Positions 11,267 to 23,874 of a DNA stretch of 64,000 nucleotides are shown here, piece by piece. The notes under the pieces were generated by a model. The model was not told the DNA's origin, did no database searches, and worked only from the letters and a program-made list of their open reading frames with translations. Source of the stretch: Closterium sp. Naga37s-1 (Eukaryota > Streptophyta > Zygnematophyceae > Desmidiales > Closteriaceae); the NCBI GenBank assembly GCA_947471745.1, contig CANJKZ010000174.1, forward strand, positions 3,581,001 to 3,645,000, in the 5' to 3' direction. The translations under genes were made by a program, and so were the position numbers. Numbering within the stretch: the stretch's first letter is position 1; each line of letters starts with the position of its first letter.

Positions 11267-13154
11267 ATGGCTTGCGCCAGTCAACTAGATTCGCCCCTCC
11301 GCATAGTTAGTCCTTATTCCCTTGCCAGCAACGGGATCCGCAGCACGATAAAATGCACTTACGGAAGCAGCAGCAAACGAAGCAGCGCTTTCTTCGCCAG
11401 CAAAGACATCTGCGATGCTACCACCAGGATTCGCAACAATTCCCGATGGTCGTCTTTTTTGCGGAGTCCGCGTACCACGGTCAACTCTGGCGTTTACAGC
11501 GGGGCGAAACTGGCTGGATATTTTGTGAGCCGTAAAATAAATATTATGCCTAGAGCGGCGATGGGAGGCGGTGGCGGCCCGCCTGGCGAAGGCGGAATGA
11601 CAGTTGAGCAGCTGGTAACCCTAGAAACGAACATCGACGACATCACTCCACAAATCGTGAGTCTCCTCTTTAATCCATTCGTTTGCTTATCATTCCACCT
11701 TCTTTTTCCTGCACTACGAACCTCTAGCCTTTTTCTTTTATCCATACACTCTTTCCTGTAGCCTGTTTCTCCCCTCTCTGTGCGTCTGGAATTTCTCTTT
11801 AAGTCTTACCTCGCAACCCAAGTCCCTTTTTACCCCCAACCCTACCGCCCTTTTCCCCTTTCTCCCCCTCCCTCTCCCCATACCCCCCACTCCCCCAGGG
11901 CAGATGGCTTATGTTTCGGAGCTGCTGCTGTCTGCGGGCGCACGTGATGTCTGGATGGTCAATGTGAGTCAACGCTGGTCAACGTGAGTCACGCTGGCTA
12001 ATATAGGGGTCTATCCTAGTCAACGGTCAGATGGCTTATGTTTCGGACCTGCTGCTGCCAGCGGGCGCTCGTGATGTCTGGATGGTCAACGCATGTCAAA
12101 CCTGTCCAATATCATTCAATGCTGGTCATTGCAAGCCTAGTGTGAGTCAATGCAGGTCAGGCGTGATGAAATAAGCATGTGCCTATAAGCACACTGTCAT
12201 TTGAGGTGGCGTACTCAACTTTCATCATACCTTCCCCCTGTGAAATGAGTCATCATAAGCCCTCTTGGAAATAAAGCCTTCACCGTCGTCCTAGGACCTA
12301 GATGACTCGAGACATCGTTCAATCGAATCAAGGCCTACCCGTTCTCTTGGTGCGACCCCACGATGTGTCCTCTTCTCTGCTTCTCCTCTTGAACACCACT
12401 ACTCCCACACAGGCCATTATGAAGAAAGTGCAGCCAGGCGTGGTGCTGCATGTGCTGTGCGATCGTAGCCAGTGCGCCTCAAAAGAGCCACCGCCATCGC
12501 ACTCCGTGCCTTCTCCTCCCCACACACACAGGCAATCATGAAGAAAGGGCGGCCAGGCATGGTGCTGCATCTGCTGTGCGATCGTAGCCGGTGCGCCTCA
12601 AAAGAGCCACCGCCATCGCACTCCGTGCCTTCTCCTCTCCACACACACAGGCCATCATGAAGAAAGGGCGGCCTGGCGTGGTGCTGCATGTGCTATGTGA
12701 TCGTAGCCAGTGCGACGATATGCTATCTATCATTCTCAATGTACGTGTGTTTGTCCCTTTTCTTTTTCATTTCTCCTGATAATGTATCACTTGTTACTCA
12801 TCTCTGTCGCTCGTACTGTATGTGCTTAGTACGCACTGTGTTCACTGTGCATTTAGCACATCGTCCTCTTTATGAACTGGTGAGCCGGCGTACAATTCAT
12901 GAAGGATGTTGAAGGTGCTGTTTGGCCAAGATCAATCCCGTGCTCCTGTTTCCCTGATCCTGCGTTACAGGAGACGACCACTTTGGGAGTGCGCATAGTG
13001 CCATGCGAGCGTGTGGCAATGCAGAGGCTGATGGAGAGTGCTCTCACGCCCTGGGGATGGGTGCCGGTCAAGGCCGGATACCTGCAGGGAAAGCTGGTAA
13101 GTCCGTATCTTCCTGTTTGTTGAGAGTCTCGCACAGCGGTCCATGACTGAGCAC

Positions 13155-13186
<32 letters not shown>

Positions 13187-14050
13187 GCAGGTGACAGCTA
13201 CAGCAGAGTATGAGCCATGTGCTGCAATTGCACGAGAGAATCACGTCCCTCTTAAGGTATGAACTTGCTTTAGAACCCTACTTGGTGTTTCCTCCACTCT
13301 TCATTACTTTCTACAAATGCAAAAAAAAAAATTGTTAGGGTGGACATATAGTTGGCATACATTTTTTTAAGACCCGGGTGTGCTTATTTGTCTAACAATG
13401 TTATGGGATTTACCATATAATGTTCGTTTTAAGGGGGGGGGGGGGGGGGGAGGGGGGGGGGGGGGGGGTCTTATATTCGGTAACGAAAAACACCCCTCGT
13501 CTGATTTGTGTCAGAATTCGCGCCTGACACACAAAAACATGTCAGAATCGAAATCTGACACATACAGCGTGTCAGAATTCGAAATAATGCCTAAAAAACC
13601 TGACGCGCAATTGCATTTACGACTACTGTATGTAAAAGGGGGGTCTTATATTGTTTATGGGCAAAAGGGGGGTCCCCACATTTTGGTACTAAAATAAGAG
13701 TCCCAGTATCCCATAGAGAGTCCCGGGGGACCCTTGTACCGGCGGGCAGGCCCTCAGATATCAGGCTTTTTACCCTGATTTTACTGATTTTCAGCTTTTT
13801 TTTCTGTACCAACCTTGAACTTTCAGCCCTTTTTATTTTGTAACCCTGCTGCATCAGGGTCGCTAAAAGTGAATCTGAGGGCCTACCGGCGGGTCCTATA
13901 GCCGGAATAATACGGTATTGTATGGTAAGAATGAATGGCACTGCACTAATACCTTCTTATCTTGAGCTTGTGCAGGATGTTAAGTTCGCTGCAGAAAAAT
14001 GGTTCATTGAGAACGATGCTCATGAGCAGAATCAACTGGGCATGGGGTGA
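11267..14050 (+). CDS. LarC C-terminal-domain protein (nickel-pincer cofactor family), plastid-type
   Basis: Six exons chain in frame: 11267-11656, 11904-11963, 12651-12740, 12971-13096, 13191-13256 and 13976-14050 (TGA), 807 nt, 268 aa. The first about 110 residues are Ser/Arg/Thr-rich and acid-poor, like a plastid transit peptide. The mature part matches the LarC/UPF0272 C-terminal domain: LETNIDDITPQI, AYVSELLLSAGARDVW, MKKGRPGVVLHVLCD, ETTTLGVRIVP and AEYEPCAAIARENHVPLK. In bacteria LarC inserts nickel into the pyridinium-bisthiocarboxylate pincer cofactor; LarC also has an N-terminal domain that is absent here. Its role in a plastid is unknown. Exon 2 was taken from 11904 because this removes a two-codon insertion relative to the family. 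Confidence 0.85.
12024..12092 (+). repeat. Copy of LarC-like exon 2
   Basis: Repeats exon 2 (CAGATGGCTTATGTTTCGGA ... GTCTGGATGGTCAA) with a few substitutions. It lacks the pyrimidine tract before the acceptor, and the donor GTGAGT has become GCATGT, so it should not be spliced in. Confidence 0.85.
12413..12650 (+). repeat. Two tandem partial copies of LarC-like exon 3
   Basis: Copies start at 12413 and 12532, exactly 119 bp apart and 119 bp before the real exon 3 at 12651. All three keep the acceptor (CACACAG) and the MKKxxPGxVLHxLCDRS frame, but the first two run on into TGCGCCTCAAAAGAGCC instead of reaching the donor at 12741. Confidence 0.92.
13321..13746. repeat. Unclassified repeat-like DNA in LarC-like intron 5
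   Basis: Holds a G-run of about 35 nt with one interrupting A (13434-13468), several GTCAGAATTCG/TCTGACAC inverted motifs (13510-13610), and the motif GGTCTTATATT twice. Together with the DNA after 13893 (CTATAGCCGGAATAATACGGTA) it looks like an older element into which the MITE at 13747 inserted. I cannot define its ends. Confidence 0.4.
13747..13885. mobile_element. 139-bp hAT-type MITE
   Basis: Terminal inverted repeats CAGGCCCTCAGAT and its complement (right end ATCTGAGGGCCTA, one mismatch at the outermost base) are flanked by the 8-bp direct repeat CCGGCGGG at 13739-13746 and 13886-13893. Eight-base target duplication and a CAGG start are hAT characteristics. Internal CCCTGATTTT and TTTCAGC motifs resemble the subterminal DNA of the hAT element at 32928, so that family may have mobilised it. 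It lies in LarC-like intron 5. Confidence 0.85.
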
Positions 14051-16716
14051 TGACACATGACCCAGCCAATTACATCGATACTTCTATCAGGAGCCCAGTT
14101 ATATCGATACGTGTTTACGCGTGCTACGCCACCAGTTTATATGACTGAAAAGTTATTTGTGTTTTTTGGATTTTCATTTTATTTTTCCTGTGTTCTCACG
14201 TTTCTAGTGTGATTTAGTAAAGCTGGAGTAGCATAATGCGATGTGTTGTAAGCTTCGCTATTATGTTGTGATGTGCTGAGCGAAAATCATGCATTTGCGC
14301 TGCTGGACTCAGTTCTTTAGTAAAGTAGATATCACCACGTGCATTTCCTTAGGCCTTGGAACTCTGTCCACGTCTTCTGCCGCGTCACCACCAGGTCGTT
14401 GCGCACCTGGTGGATTACACATGTGTGGGGCAACAAATATGCGGCTTGGCGCAGTCACAGCCCTTCGACAATGTCATTGCCCGGCCTAAACCTGTCGGTC
14501 GAGAGTCTGCGATGACCACAACAAGCGGTTGCGACAGATATAATGGGGTCTGTGTGGTTACCCCTTGAATATAGTGACAAATATGAGAACAGAATGGCAC
14601 CGACGAACGAACATTAGCGACGATCCTTCACGACCGTCATGTCTTTTGGACTCCCAACTACAGCTGGCGGCGACTCGCTTGTCTCCTCTCCCCAAAGGCT
14701 TCAAACCCCAAAGGCGATGGCATGTGTTGTGCTCGTCCCTTCCGCTGCCCAGCATGTCTGTAGTTCTACATCACCACAGCAAAATACACGATTTGCTTCG
14801 TGATTCACCGCCACAGAAAAATACAGTTTCGGCTTCCTGCTTCATGAGAGTTCGCCTGCCTTAATTTTCTGCTTGCGGGCAGTTTTATTTAGTGGGTCAA
14901 TCTATCTCCGCCAACTCCGCTGGTTTCCTCCCGAATTCACGTCCACCACCAACATGCACGCTCGAGCCGCGATGCATTCCAAACTCATCACGATGTTCAT
15001 TCGTTCATGCCCGTCTCTTCCAACAACCCATATTTCGACCCTGCCCTAATTCCCCGTGCTCCAATTCCTATGTCGAAGCTCCAAGCCCTCCAATCTCACA
15101 GCCTCGAGTTTGCATTTCAACCCGCCATGGTCAATTCAAGTAACCCTTCCGCGCTGAGCTGTCGTCCTACCTCGAAGTTTCATCATTTTCCCTCTCTCGA
15201 CGCCCCCTGCTTTCTCACGCTCCTCTGTCGCTTCCGTTCCGAACCCTCGCTTTCTTCCTCCAGAATCACACGTCAGCTGCTAGCAATTGCAACTCAGCTT
15301 CACCGCAAGCCAGGCTTCGTCAACCCTTGCTGCTTCCAATATCTCTGGTGCTGGGCCTGCTGGGGACTCAGTCTTCCCACAGCCTGACGTATTAAACCCT
15401 CTCCGGCCGTTCCCAGTCAAGAGAAAGCCTTTGTCGGAAATCACTCGGCTCCGTAACAGAGTTTAGTGGCGTAATCCCCGTTTCCGGCATCCTGACACTC
15501 TCGATCAGCATATTCAGTCAAATAGAATTGTCCATGGAAAATAATCGTTTTTTTGCTTAGTACTAGGAGGAGTTTCGTAACCGGAGTCCTGTCAATTTCG
15601 CGTCCCAGGAGGGACTCGGTGCGTCCGAGTCTTCTCACGAATCCTCCTGGGAGCAACGCGAAGCTTCAACGCATTTTCAGGCCTGCAGTTTCGACTCTTC
15701 TCAATCACTAATCAATAAGTAGTATCATCACGTCTTTAATCTGCTAAGGTCCCCAGGCAGGGCCGGGGAAATGACCAATCGCGGCCGCCTCGCTTCCCCT
15801 GGATCTCCAGAGGGGCGTCGGCAGCGTCGATCGATCGGACGTCAGCAGCATCGGCAGCATCGATCCACCCCAATTCAAAGCGTAACTCCGATCCGACCGA
15901 TTAAAGCAAGCGGCGGTGCTTCCTGGAAGGTGGTTTTAGCGGCTCGCGTCTCAGGAGAATCAACCTGCGTTTTTTCGACTGTTTTCGAGACGGCGTCGTC
16001 TTCCGCAGCGGTGTTTGAAGCATCGTTACGAGCCGCGTCTGCAGCTCCAGACCAGCGTAACGCGCGATTCCTCTCAACGTCATTCGAGGTCACCTCGAAG
16101 ACGGCAGGCAACGACAGGCTGTCGGAAGATTTGTTCCGAAGCGTTCCAGCTTTTGCTGAGTCTGCTGGCTCGCTGGCGCGTCGACAGCCGTCGCACGCCG
16201 CGCCGTCGCACGAGTTCGTGATAGTTAAGGGGGGAATCCGTCGTCGAGAAGCGTCTTCCAGCGTCGCCGACGCTGGCGGATTCGGCGCTATCGCAGCTGC
16301 AGTCGTCAATCCAACTCCAGGCTCCGCGCTGATTCCGCCGTGGGTCGCGCGGGCACGTCTCTTGGTCAACCCGTCCTTGGCCTCTCTCTGCATCACGCGC
16401 CGTCCGTTTACGTTCCATCCGACTACATCTCGTCCCGTTACACCTCTTTTCGTTACACCTCTTCCCGTTACGTGTCAGCGTGTTATCGCCGCAGCCGTAC
16501 TGTCCTCCCCTCCGGGTCGCTTTCTTAAGTACCGCACTTATCGAAGGCTAGGATCGCCCTGGAATCCAGGGAAGAACCAGGACTAAGTACCGTTCAGTAG
16601 AATATCTGTCAGTTTTAGTAGTAACCGGCGATAGTGTTTGTGGCTTTAAGGGGCAGGTTGTTACCACACGGTTCCTGTTTTCTCAGTTCGTTGAGCTGTC
16701 ACTGCCACATGTCACG
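14051..16716. other. Intergenic region between LarC-like and TCP genes
   Basis: No recognised gene. The longest frames are 15771-16586 plus (271 codons) and 15875-16396 minus (173 codons), which overlap antisense; both are Ser/Arg/Ala-rich without motifs. The plus frame could be a real leader protein or 5' UTR of the TCP transcript, and I cannot decide between these. The 2.6 kb upstream of the TCP start should contain its promoter. Confidence 0.45.
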
Positions 16717-19700
16717 ATGTCATTCCCTCCGGAACCGTCCAGCGCGGCGTCGTCGTCGTCCACGTCACCAGCATCCATCGGCACGTCAGCAACTGCCGCC
16801 GCCACGTCATGGAAAGCTGAGGTGGAGGCAGGGGGATTTTCGCCGATTGCACCTGGAAGGAGAGACTTCACCACTGTTACAAATGCGCGGGAAACCACTA
16901 TTGTTAGGGAGGGTGCGCTGCGTGCGAATAGTAGCAGTCATGGATTTGCTGGTCAGATGGAGGAGAGGAAGAGACAAGAGCGAGAAGCTGAAGCACTCCA
17001 GCAACGGCAGCCGCTGCAGCGGCAACAGCAGTACCAGCAGCAGCAGCAGCGTGAGGAAGAGCATCTGGAACAGCAGACCGAGGAGCGGAAGGAGCAGGAG
17101 AGACAAGATCAGAAAGAAGAGCATTGGAGTGTGCCACGTGAGTTACACAAGACCCAGAAACTGGCAGCAAGACATGGGGTTGGAAGAAGGAAGCCGGTGC
17201 CGCGCGAGGGGGAGGAGGGGGAGTGGGGGGATTGGGGGGACGAGGAGGGGGGTGCGCAGGGGGAAGGGGAGCTACACCATGGGGAGCGCATGCGGACGAG
17301 AGGGGGAAAAAGGGGAGGTGGCGGAAGGGGAGGAGGCTTGGGGAGGGGAAGGGGAGGGGGAGGAGGTGTGAGTGGCGTGGGGGGGAAAGGTGAATGGGGA
17401 AGTGGAGAGGGAGGGACTGGAAAGAGGCAAAAGTATGCCAGTACAAGTTCTTGGGAGGGAGCTGGAGGGGCAGGAGGAGGAGCAGAAAGGGGGGATGGTG
17501 TTGCTTCTCTGGGCGCTGGGGAAGGGGCCGAAGGGGAGGATGGGGCAGGAGGAGCGAGAGGGGGGACCACGACCGCCATCCGAACCTCCTCCTCGGCAGG
17601 CCGAGCCTCGATGCTAGGTCCGGCAGCGGCGTTGGCTCGGGACCGCCACTCCAAGGTGCCAACCGCCCGGGGCATGCGCGATAGGCGGGTGCGCTTATCA
17701 GCGCCGGCAGCGACCTCGTTCTATGATGTGCAAGATAGGCTCGGTGCGGATACCCCCTCTGCTGCACTTGAGTGGCTGCTGTATCATGCCCAGCATGCCA
17801 TAGCTCGGCTGCCGAAACAGCCCGCACGTTCGGGAGGACCAGGCTCGGCAGCAGGTTTTGAAGGAGGTGCGGGGCTAGGTGCGGAAGAGGAGGCTGCTGG
17901 GTGTGGTGGTGGTGGTGCTGTTCGGGGTAGTGTGGGCATTCGTGCAGGTGCTGGTGTCATTGGCTTTAGTGGTACTCGGATAAGTTCTGCTGCTGCTGCT
18001 GCTGGTGCTCTGCCAGCTTCTGCTGCTCCTGAGGCGCCTTATAGCGAGGATAAGGCAGTAATTCCAAAGTTGCCACTTCCGCCACTTTCCCATGCCACAC
18101 CACGCGGCATCGGCATTGGCAGCAGCAGCAGCAGCACCTACAGAGGGGGTTACAGCAGCATTTTTCCTTACTCCACTTTCCCTCCTCCTGACCCTGCTTC
18201 TGCTACTGCTGCCGCCACGGCTGCCGCTGCTGCAGGTTACCCTGCTTCTGCCGCCGCCGCTGCTGCTGCTGCTGCCGCTTCTGCTGCTTCTTTGACTGGT
18301 TATGGCGGCCCTCATTATCCCAGTGTGCCTGCTGCTGCTGGCTATGGCGCGTATGGCATGCCTCTTCCGTTCTTTGGTGACACTTCTGCTGCATTTGGGT
18401 TGACAGGACAAGGGGGGTTACCAGCAGGAGGAGCGGAGGTTGGGGGAGGAGGAGAAGCAGGAGGAACGGTAGGGGCAGAAGGAGGAGGAGCGAGATTTAG
18501 AGGCGCTTTTGAAGCAGGGAGGTATTTGTACGGGTATTTGCCCTCGGGACATATTCCAGCGGGTTATTTTCCCGGGGTGATTTACCCCAGCGGTTACCCG
18601 GGTAACCTTCCCAGCGGCCTCCCAGGGCTTGCTGGGATGGCTTTCCGGGGAGTAGCAGCAATACCACCAGGAGTGTTCGACAGAGGAAAAGGGGCAGGAG
18701 GAGAGGCAGGAGGTGTGGGAGGGATTGAAAGAGTGGAAGGGAGAGGGGGAGAAGGTAGAAGAGGAGGTGGAAGGGAGGAGGGAGGGAGGGGGAGGGGAGT
18801 GGAGGGAATAGGGAGGGAAAGGAATGTGGAGGAGGGAGGGAGGGGAAGGGGGGTGGAACCCAGGACCGAAACCGAGGCACAAGTCAAGTCTCAATCCAGG
18901 ATTGTAAGGGAGAATACCGGCACGCATGCTTTTTCTCACGAGGCACCTCCTGGCAAGGCCGAGGGCAGGGAGGCCCAACGCCATATGCAGGCTTCCCAGG
19001 TCCCTCACTCTCTCAACTCCCCAGCTCCGCGTTTTGATTCGCCTCATAGATCGCATGAAGCAACTCTCAGGAAGGCTGGGGAGTGGCAGGCGGAGGCTTC
19101 GGCGCACCCTCTCAGCTCTCCCCTTCCTCTTACTTCTCCCCCATGCCCTGTCGCTGTTGTGGCCCTTCCCTCTCCTGCTCCTGTTGCTCCTGCCACTTCT
19201 GCTTCCGCTGCTTCTGCTTCTGCTGCTTCTGATTCTGCTGCTTCTGCTGCTGCGGCTTCTCCTCATCCCATTCCTGGTTCTGCTACGGTTGCTGCTGTTG
19301 CTGTTGCTTCTGGTGTTTCTCCCCTCTCTCCTGCTGCTGCCGTTGCCACTGCACCTCCCTTTCCTCCTCCTACTGCTGTTACCACTGCTCCTCCCTTTTC
19401 TCCTCCGCCTGCCACTGCTTTTCCCAAGGCCTCTGTCATTTCTCCAACTCCTCTTCTCTCTCTCCCCCCTCCTTCCTTCCCCCCCACATCGGATGAGGCG
19501 CCTCACAAGTTCTCTCCAGCCCCTCTTCTGTCTCACCCTCCTCCTTCCATACCCCCTGCCTCTCTCCCCTCTCTCACGCTCCCTCTCCGTTTCCCCTGGG
19601 ACGAGGAATTCTCTCTCCTGAGCTCCAGAGGGGGTCAAAATGCCCCAGGTGAACCCTCAGGTGCCCCGTCTGTTGCTCCAGGTGGTTTTCCTGATGCTTC

Positions 19701-21309
19701 AAGTGCCTTGGCCTTGTCTCGTCCTGAGCGGTTCTCTCCTGGGGGCATTGCAGGGGTGAGCACGGGAGGATATGGAGCAGAGAGTTACAGTGTATTGGGT
19801 TTCGCACCAGGTGGTTACATGTCACAGGGTTACATGCATGAGGGTTACATGCCTGAAGGTTACCCATTAGGGGGTAGTGGGTACAACATAGGAGACTTGA
19901 GTGCTGGTGGTGGGTTGGGTGGGAGTGGCGTTGGTGGTGGGATTGGCGTTGGTGGTGTGAGTGGTGGGAGTGGCGTTGGTGGTGTGAGTGGTGGGAGTGG
20001 CGTTGGTGGTGTGAGTGGTGGGAGTGGTGCTGCTGGTGTTAGTGGTGGGAGGAGGGTGGGAATACGGGCACATGCAAGGGAAAGGGCCCGTGCTCGTGCT
20101 GCTGCTGGGACCACAGGAGCCTCTGCTGCTCCTGCTCTGGGTACTGCTCCTGCTCTTGCTCCTTCTCCTGCTCCTTCTCCTGCTGCCTCTTCTCCTCCTG
20201 CTCCTGCCCGTACTTCTTCTTTTGCTCCTGTTCCTGCTCCCCCTCCTACTACCGCTCCTGCTTCTTCTCCTGCTCCTGCTCCTGACCGTGCTCCTGCTTC
20301 AGCAGCACCACCATCACCAGGTGCACCAGTATCTCGTCCTCATGCCATCAGATCGCCTAGTGCATCTACCCTGGTTTCCAAGGCAGATACACCTCTCCTC
20401 GCCCTTCCTCACGCTCACCAGTACCATCAGCCGCACCAGCTTCTCCAGCCACAGCAGCAGCAGCAGCCGCAGCAGCAGCAGCATCAGCAGCAATACCAGA
20501 ATCAGCATCAACAGCAACAGCAGCTGCTACGGCAGCAGCAGCAGCATCCACAGCAGCAGCCAATGCACCCGCCCCCGCTGCTTACCCCTCGCCCTCCCCC
20601 TCCGCTCGCCCCTGCCTCGCCCGCTCATGCTGCCGTGTACACCCACCCAAGTCGTTCTACCGATGCAAGAGACAGTGCTATGGCTGGTGCTGCTGCTACT
20701 GGCAGTGCTGGTGGTGGTCGTCGTGAAAACGCTGCTCCTGCTACTGCTACCGCTGCTGCTCCCACTGCAGCAGCACCTGGAAATGGCATTTCCTCTCAGG
20801 AGTTGAATTCCGGCTATCCACGGTTCAACAACATGCCTTTCCAAGGCCAGCATGGCTTGCCGCACCCACATGACATGCCACATGACACACACACGTTGCA
20901 TGACATGCATATGCCCACGCACATGTCCATGCACATGCCTGCATACATGCCCCCGCACATGCCCATGCACATTCCCACCCACATGCCCGCACATATGCCC
21001 GCACACATGCCCATGTCGCCTTTAGAGCATCGCTTCAGCCTGTCTGACCTGTACCATGACCACTCGTCCTCGCCCTCACATGAGTTTCCATTCCATGACC
21101 ATGACATGCATAGGGATTCTCTGCATGACCATGATCATGAACATGGTAACATGCATGGACACTCGTTGGATGGCCATGCCCATGAACATGAAATGCATGG
21201 GCACTCGTTGCATGACCATGACCATGACATGCACAACATGCATGTTGGTTCTGAGACGCATGGCATGCATGGTGTTAATGACACACGTTGCATGCATGAC
21301 AACCCATGA
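16717..21309 (+). CDS. Class II TCP transcription factor, 1530 aa, single exon
   Basis: The TCP basic helix-loop-helix domain lies at residues about 308-367: [20 protein letters not shown], then FYDVQDRLG and the second helix [17 protein letters not shown]. The full-length basic region and the RLS...FYDVQDRLG signature place it in class II (CIN/CYC-TB1 type) rather than class I. Members bind GGNCCC-type promoter sites in the nucleus and control growth. The protein is several times longer than usual land-plant TCPs. It has a Gln/Glu coiled-coil-like stretch (about 80-140), Gly/Glu-rich low complexity (150-290), Ala- and Pro-rich tracts, GVGGVSGGS repeats (about 1070-1110), a poly-Gln stretch (about 1245-1290) and a His/Met-rich tail (1384-1530). 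No introns are needed. An upstream out-of-frame ATG sits at 16709. Confidence 0.94.
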   Translation: MSFPPEPSSAASSSSTSPASIGTSATAAATSWKAEVEAGGFSPIAPGRRDFTTVTNARETTIVREGALRANSSSHGFAGQMEERKRQEREAEALQQRQPLQRQQQYQQQQQREEEHLEQQTEERKEQERQDQKEEHWSVPRELHKTQKLAARHGVGRRKPVPREGEEGEWGDWGDEEGGAQGEGELHHGERMRTRGGKRGGGGRGGGLGRGRGGGGGVSGVGGKGEWGSGEGGTGKRQKYASTSSWEGAGGAGGGAERGDGVASLGAGEGAEGEDGAGGARGGTTTAIRTSSSAGRASMLGPAAALARDRHSKVPTARGMRDRRVRLSAPAATSFYDVQDRLGADTPSAALEWLLYHAQHAIARLPKQPARSGGPGSAAGFEGGAGLGAEEEAAGCGGGGAVRGSVGIRAGAGVIGFSGTRISSAAAAAGALPASAAPEAPYSEDKAVIPKLPLPPLSHATPRGIGIGSSSSSTYRGGYSSIFPYSTFPPPDPASATAAATAAAAAGYPASAAAAAAAAAASAASLTGYGGPHYPSVPAAAGYGAYGMPLPFFGDTSAAFGLTGQGGLPAGGAEVGGGGEAGGTVGAEGGGARFRGAFEAGRYLYGYLPSGHIPAGYFPGVIYPSGYPGNLPSGLPGLAGMAFRGVAAIPPGVFDRGKGAGGEAGGVGGIERVEGRGGEGRRGGGREEGGRGRGVEGIGRERNVEEGGRGRGVEPRTETEAQVKSQSRIVRENTGTHAFSHEAPPGKAEGREAQRHMQASQVPHSLNSPAPRFDSPHRSHEATLRKAGEWQAEASAHPLSSPLPLTSPPCPVAVVALPSPAPVAPATSASAASASAASDSAASAAAASPHPIPGSATVAAVAVASGVSPLSPAAAVATAPPFPPPTAVTTAPPFSPPPATAFPKASVISPTPLLSLPPPSFPPTSDEAPHKFSPAPLLSHPPPSIPPASLPSLTLPLRFPWDEEFSLLSSRGGQNAPGEPSGAPSVAPGGFPDASSALALSRPERFSPGGIAGVSTGGYGAESYSVLGFAPGGYMSQGYMHEGYMPEGYPLGGSGYNIGDLSAGGGLGGSGVGGGIGVGGVSGGSGVGGVSGGSGVGGVSGGSGAAGVSGGRRVGIRAHARERARARAAAGTTGASAAPALGTAPALAPSPAPSPAASSPPAPARTSSFAPVPAPPPTTAPASSPAPAPDRAPASAAPPSPGAPVSRPHAIRSPSASTLVSKADTPLLALPHAHQYHQPHQLLQPQQQQQPQQQQHQQQYQNQHQQQQQLLRQQQQHPQQQPMHPPPLLTPRPPPPLAPASPAHAAVYTHPSRSTDARDSAMAGAAATGSAGGGRRENAAPATATAAAPTAAAPGNGISSQELNSGYPRFNNMPFQGQHGLPHPHDMPHDTHTLHDMHMPTHMSMHMPAYMPPHMPMHIPTHMPAHMPAHMPMSPLEHRFSLSDLYHDHSSSPSHEFPFHDHDMHRDSLHDHDHEHGNMHGHSLDGHAHEHEMHGHSLHDHDHDMHNMHVGSETHGMHGVNDTRCMHDNP
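20866..21309 (+). other. His/Met-rich C-terminal tail of the TCP protein
   Basis: Residues 1384-1530 are dominated by His, Met, Asp and Pro: repeated HMPAHMP/HMPMH-like units, then [15 protein letters not shown] and [18 protein letters not shown]. Such composition is typical of copper- or nickel-binding segments, but a purely repeat-driven origin (CATG-rich DNA: ACATGC repeats) is equally possible. Confidence 0.85.
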
Positions 21310-23874
21310 CTTAGCATGAAAAGCATGGCATACATCAGGCGCGTGGCACACATGCGCATGGTGCACACATATTACATGCACGGCACACATCATGCGGCGA
21401 CATTTATAACTTGGATGGCACACAGGCATGACATGGGTGTCATGGGTAAGTGTTGAGGCGTTGCATAAAGAATGTTGATAATGGAAGTTTCGCTTGCTTT
21501 CTGCTTTTCTTTTCCTTTCCTCCCTGCCACAACATAGAATGTGATCATAGATGTATCAGTCGGTAGTTTCGTACGGGATGATTGGAGAATGGGCACTGGA
21601 GTTTTTGTGGAGTCAAATATAGCAATACTGTATACAGTCTATGCAAGTATAGTAGGAACGAGGGTTTGGATGAACTGCTGCTGCTCTTTAGTTCTATCAT
21701 GTGCAATTTCTCTTCAACGTTATGTGAATTGGGCTTTTGGAGATTGTACATGGTTCAAATTTACCATGTACGAGCTGAGCTATAAATCTAGAGTTTGCAC
21801 TTTCACTTGTCCGTTGGCTGGAGTTGGGGGTCAACATCGCGGATGACGCGCGGAAAGGATGCTTTTGGCTTTTCAATTCCACCCAATGGCCGTGAGCGGT
21901 GCCCTACATTTCAGGGAAACGTTGCACGGCGGCACGGCCCGCGCGGCCTGCGCGGCCTTCCGGGAATCTCTGGGGCTCCAGCCAACCCGCTAGCTAACTC
22001 TCTCTCGGAACCTCCGTGGCGGAACTAAAAGGTTCTCTTTCATCGAGCTAAACGTTTCTCTTTGGTAACGCTTTTCTTGATTTTGCTTCCGCGGTTTGTT
22101 TTTATTGGTTGGTCGGTGTGTATCTTCGCTCCAGAGCACCTAGACTTTTCAAGCGGCAGATCGGCATAATCTAGGGTGCAGCCAAACGGCTTTATCGAGG
22201 CCATTCTCAGCAGCATTCGTCCTTCGATGGTTTCCGCCGATGGCTCTTGGGCCCTCCAAGTGTCAGTGGCTTGTTCCCACTTTTCGTGTTGTCACGAACT
22301 CCTAACTGGTTCAGTGTTTATCAAGCGTTGTCTAAACGAGTCACTGCGGAAAACGTTTGGCTGTCTACAAGACTGTATTAGTAGTTACGAAGTCGACTCG
22401 AGGCCACTCTCCACACACCCTTCTGAACTCACGATCATCCGAGACCAAGGTTCCCTAGCTGTTTCTCGACAGTTCCATTGTATTTACTGAGAGGAGACTG
22501 AAACGCATTATTGGTTTCGTCACGAGTCAGGAGTGACGGTCTGAGCTTCGGTTTTACCAGACGAAGTAGCAGACTATGGCGGACGCACAGGGAGTGAGCA
22601 TGCTATGCATGCACATGGACGATCGCCTTGCTCCCGTCTCTCCACGGAGCTGTCACGGTGGTGATTCGTATCATCACCTCAGTCAGAACCGTCCAACGAT
22701 GAATCTGAGCCGTTCAGCCGCTTCGGCCGAGGAAGAGAGCTCTGCTTCGAACTTTACATGGCGTATTCTGCTGAGCAAGCGTATCTCGTGCAAGATGTTC
22801 AAGTCATGTGAAAATGGACTGGGAGTTGGGTCCACAGACGGGTCATCGTCATAGCGACCACGTAGTCTATGGAGAGGAGCTGTGTATGTGGAGTGTCTAT
22901 ATATCCGTTCTGCATGTACATAATCTAAGACTTGTACAGCACAATCTAAGTTAGACCAGTGCTTAGCTGTGGTCTTGTCTGGGTAGTGCTGTGTCAGGTA
23001 AGCAATGTGTCTGAAGGTAGTAACACAAAGCAAGCACGCATTTCAGAGCATTACATAGTGATAGCATGCTCACTAGGAGTTCAACTCTACAGTGGCAAGA
23101 CTTCCACAAACCAAGATTCTAACACACACACACACTCCCATACTAAGCACGTACAAAGTATACGATACCCAATATACAGTTCGTATAGAATGTATGACAG
23201 GGTTGCGAAATCTGAGATTGGTTGACTGGTTGTGCGATGTGTGACAGCTGGAAGGGACGTATGATCGAATGTGTGACCATTGCTCGCTGGGCTGTGGAAT
23301 GCATGGCAATTGGTTGATGGGAGGTGGGGTTTGTGACTCTTGGTGGACAAGAGTTGTGCAATGTGTGACTAATGGAGGCAGGGATGTGGCAGTGTGGTGA
23401 CTGGTGGCAGGGCTGTGAAATGTGTGACCAACTGTGGATGGGTTGAGGAATGTGTGATGACTGGTGGACGAGTTTTGGGGTGTGGGAGGATTGGTGGACT
23501 AGTCGTGGGAGGATTGGTGGCAGGACCATGGAATGTGTGACGATCGAATGGATGGTCGTGGAATGTGTGACGATTGGTTGGTGGACTAGTCGTGGACAGG
23601 CCATGGAATGAGTGACGATTGGTGGAGCGGTTGTGGAATGCGAGGCGCTTGGTGGAATGCGAGGCGGTTGGTGGAATGCGAGGCGGTTGGTGGAATGCGA
23701 GGCGGTTGGTGGAATGGGAGGTGGCTGGTTGACGGGCTGTGAACGATGCCACAGTTGCAATATGTGCCAGCGCTCTTCTCCGAAAAGGTAGAACAGGTAA
23801 CCGCCTCGTGTAGGGACGACCTTGACTTTTGAGACGCCTCAAAAGTCGCCTTCAGAAAGAGAAAAGTAACCACC
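21310..23874. other. Intergenic region, TCP 3' flank to DUF3754 3' end
   Basis: No recognised gene. A 92-codon frame at 22576-22854 (MADAQGVSMLCMHMDDRLAP...) is Ser-rich and unassigned. A CA-rich microsatellite lies at about 23120-23140. From about 23220 to 23740 the DNA is a degenerate TGGTGGA/TGTGTGAC repeat containing four near-perfect 19-bp units (GCGAGGCGGTTGGTGGAAT) at about 23638-23715. Confidence 0.5.
23795..23823 (-). repeat. Copy of the DUF3754 terminal coding region
   Basis: Repeats the last bases of exon 15 (GTCGTCCC-ACA) about 70 bp downstream of the real stop. It is separated from the original by the imperfect palindrome at 23824-23847. Confidence 0.7.

Noticed and set aside
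15771-16586. 271-codon plus-strand frame before the TCP gene
   Set aside because: No motif and an overlapping antisense frame of similar quality; kept only as a note in the intergenic entry.
18418-19638. Minus-strand frame of about 400 codons antisense to the TCP gene
   Set aside because: Low-complexity Arg/Ser-rich shadow of the Gly/Pro/Ala-rich plus-strand protein; no domain.
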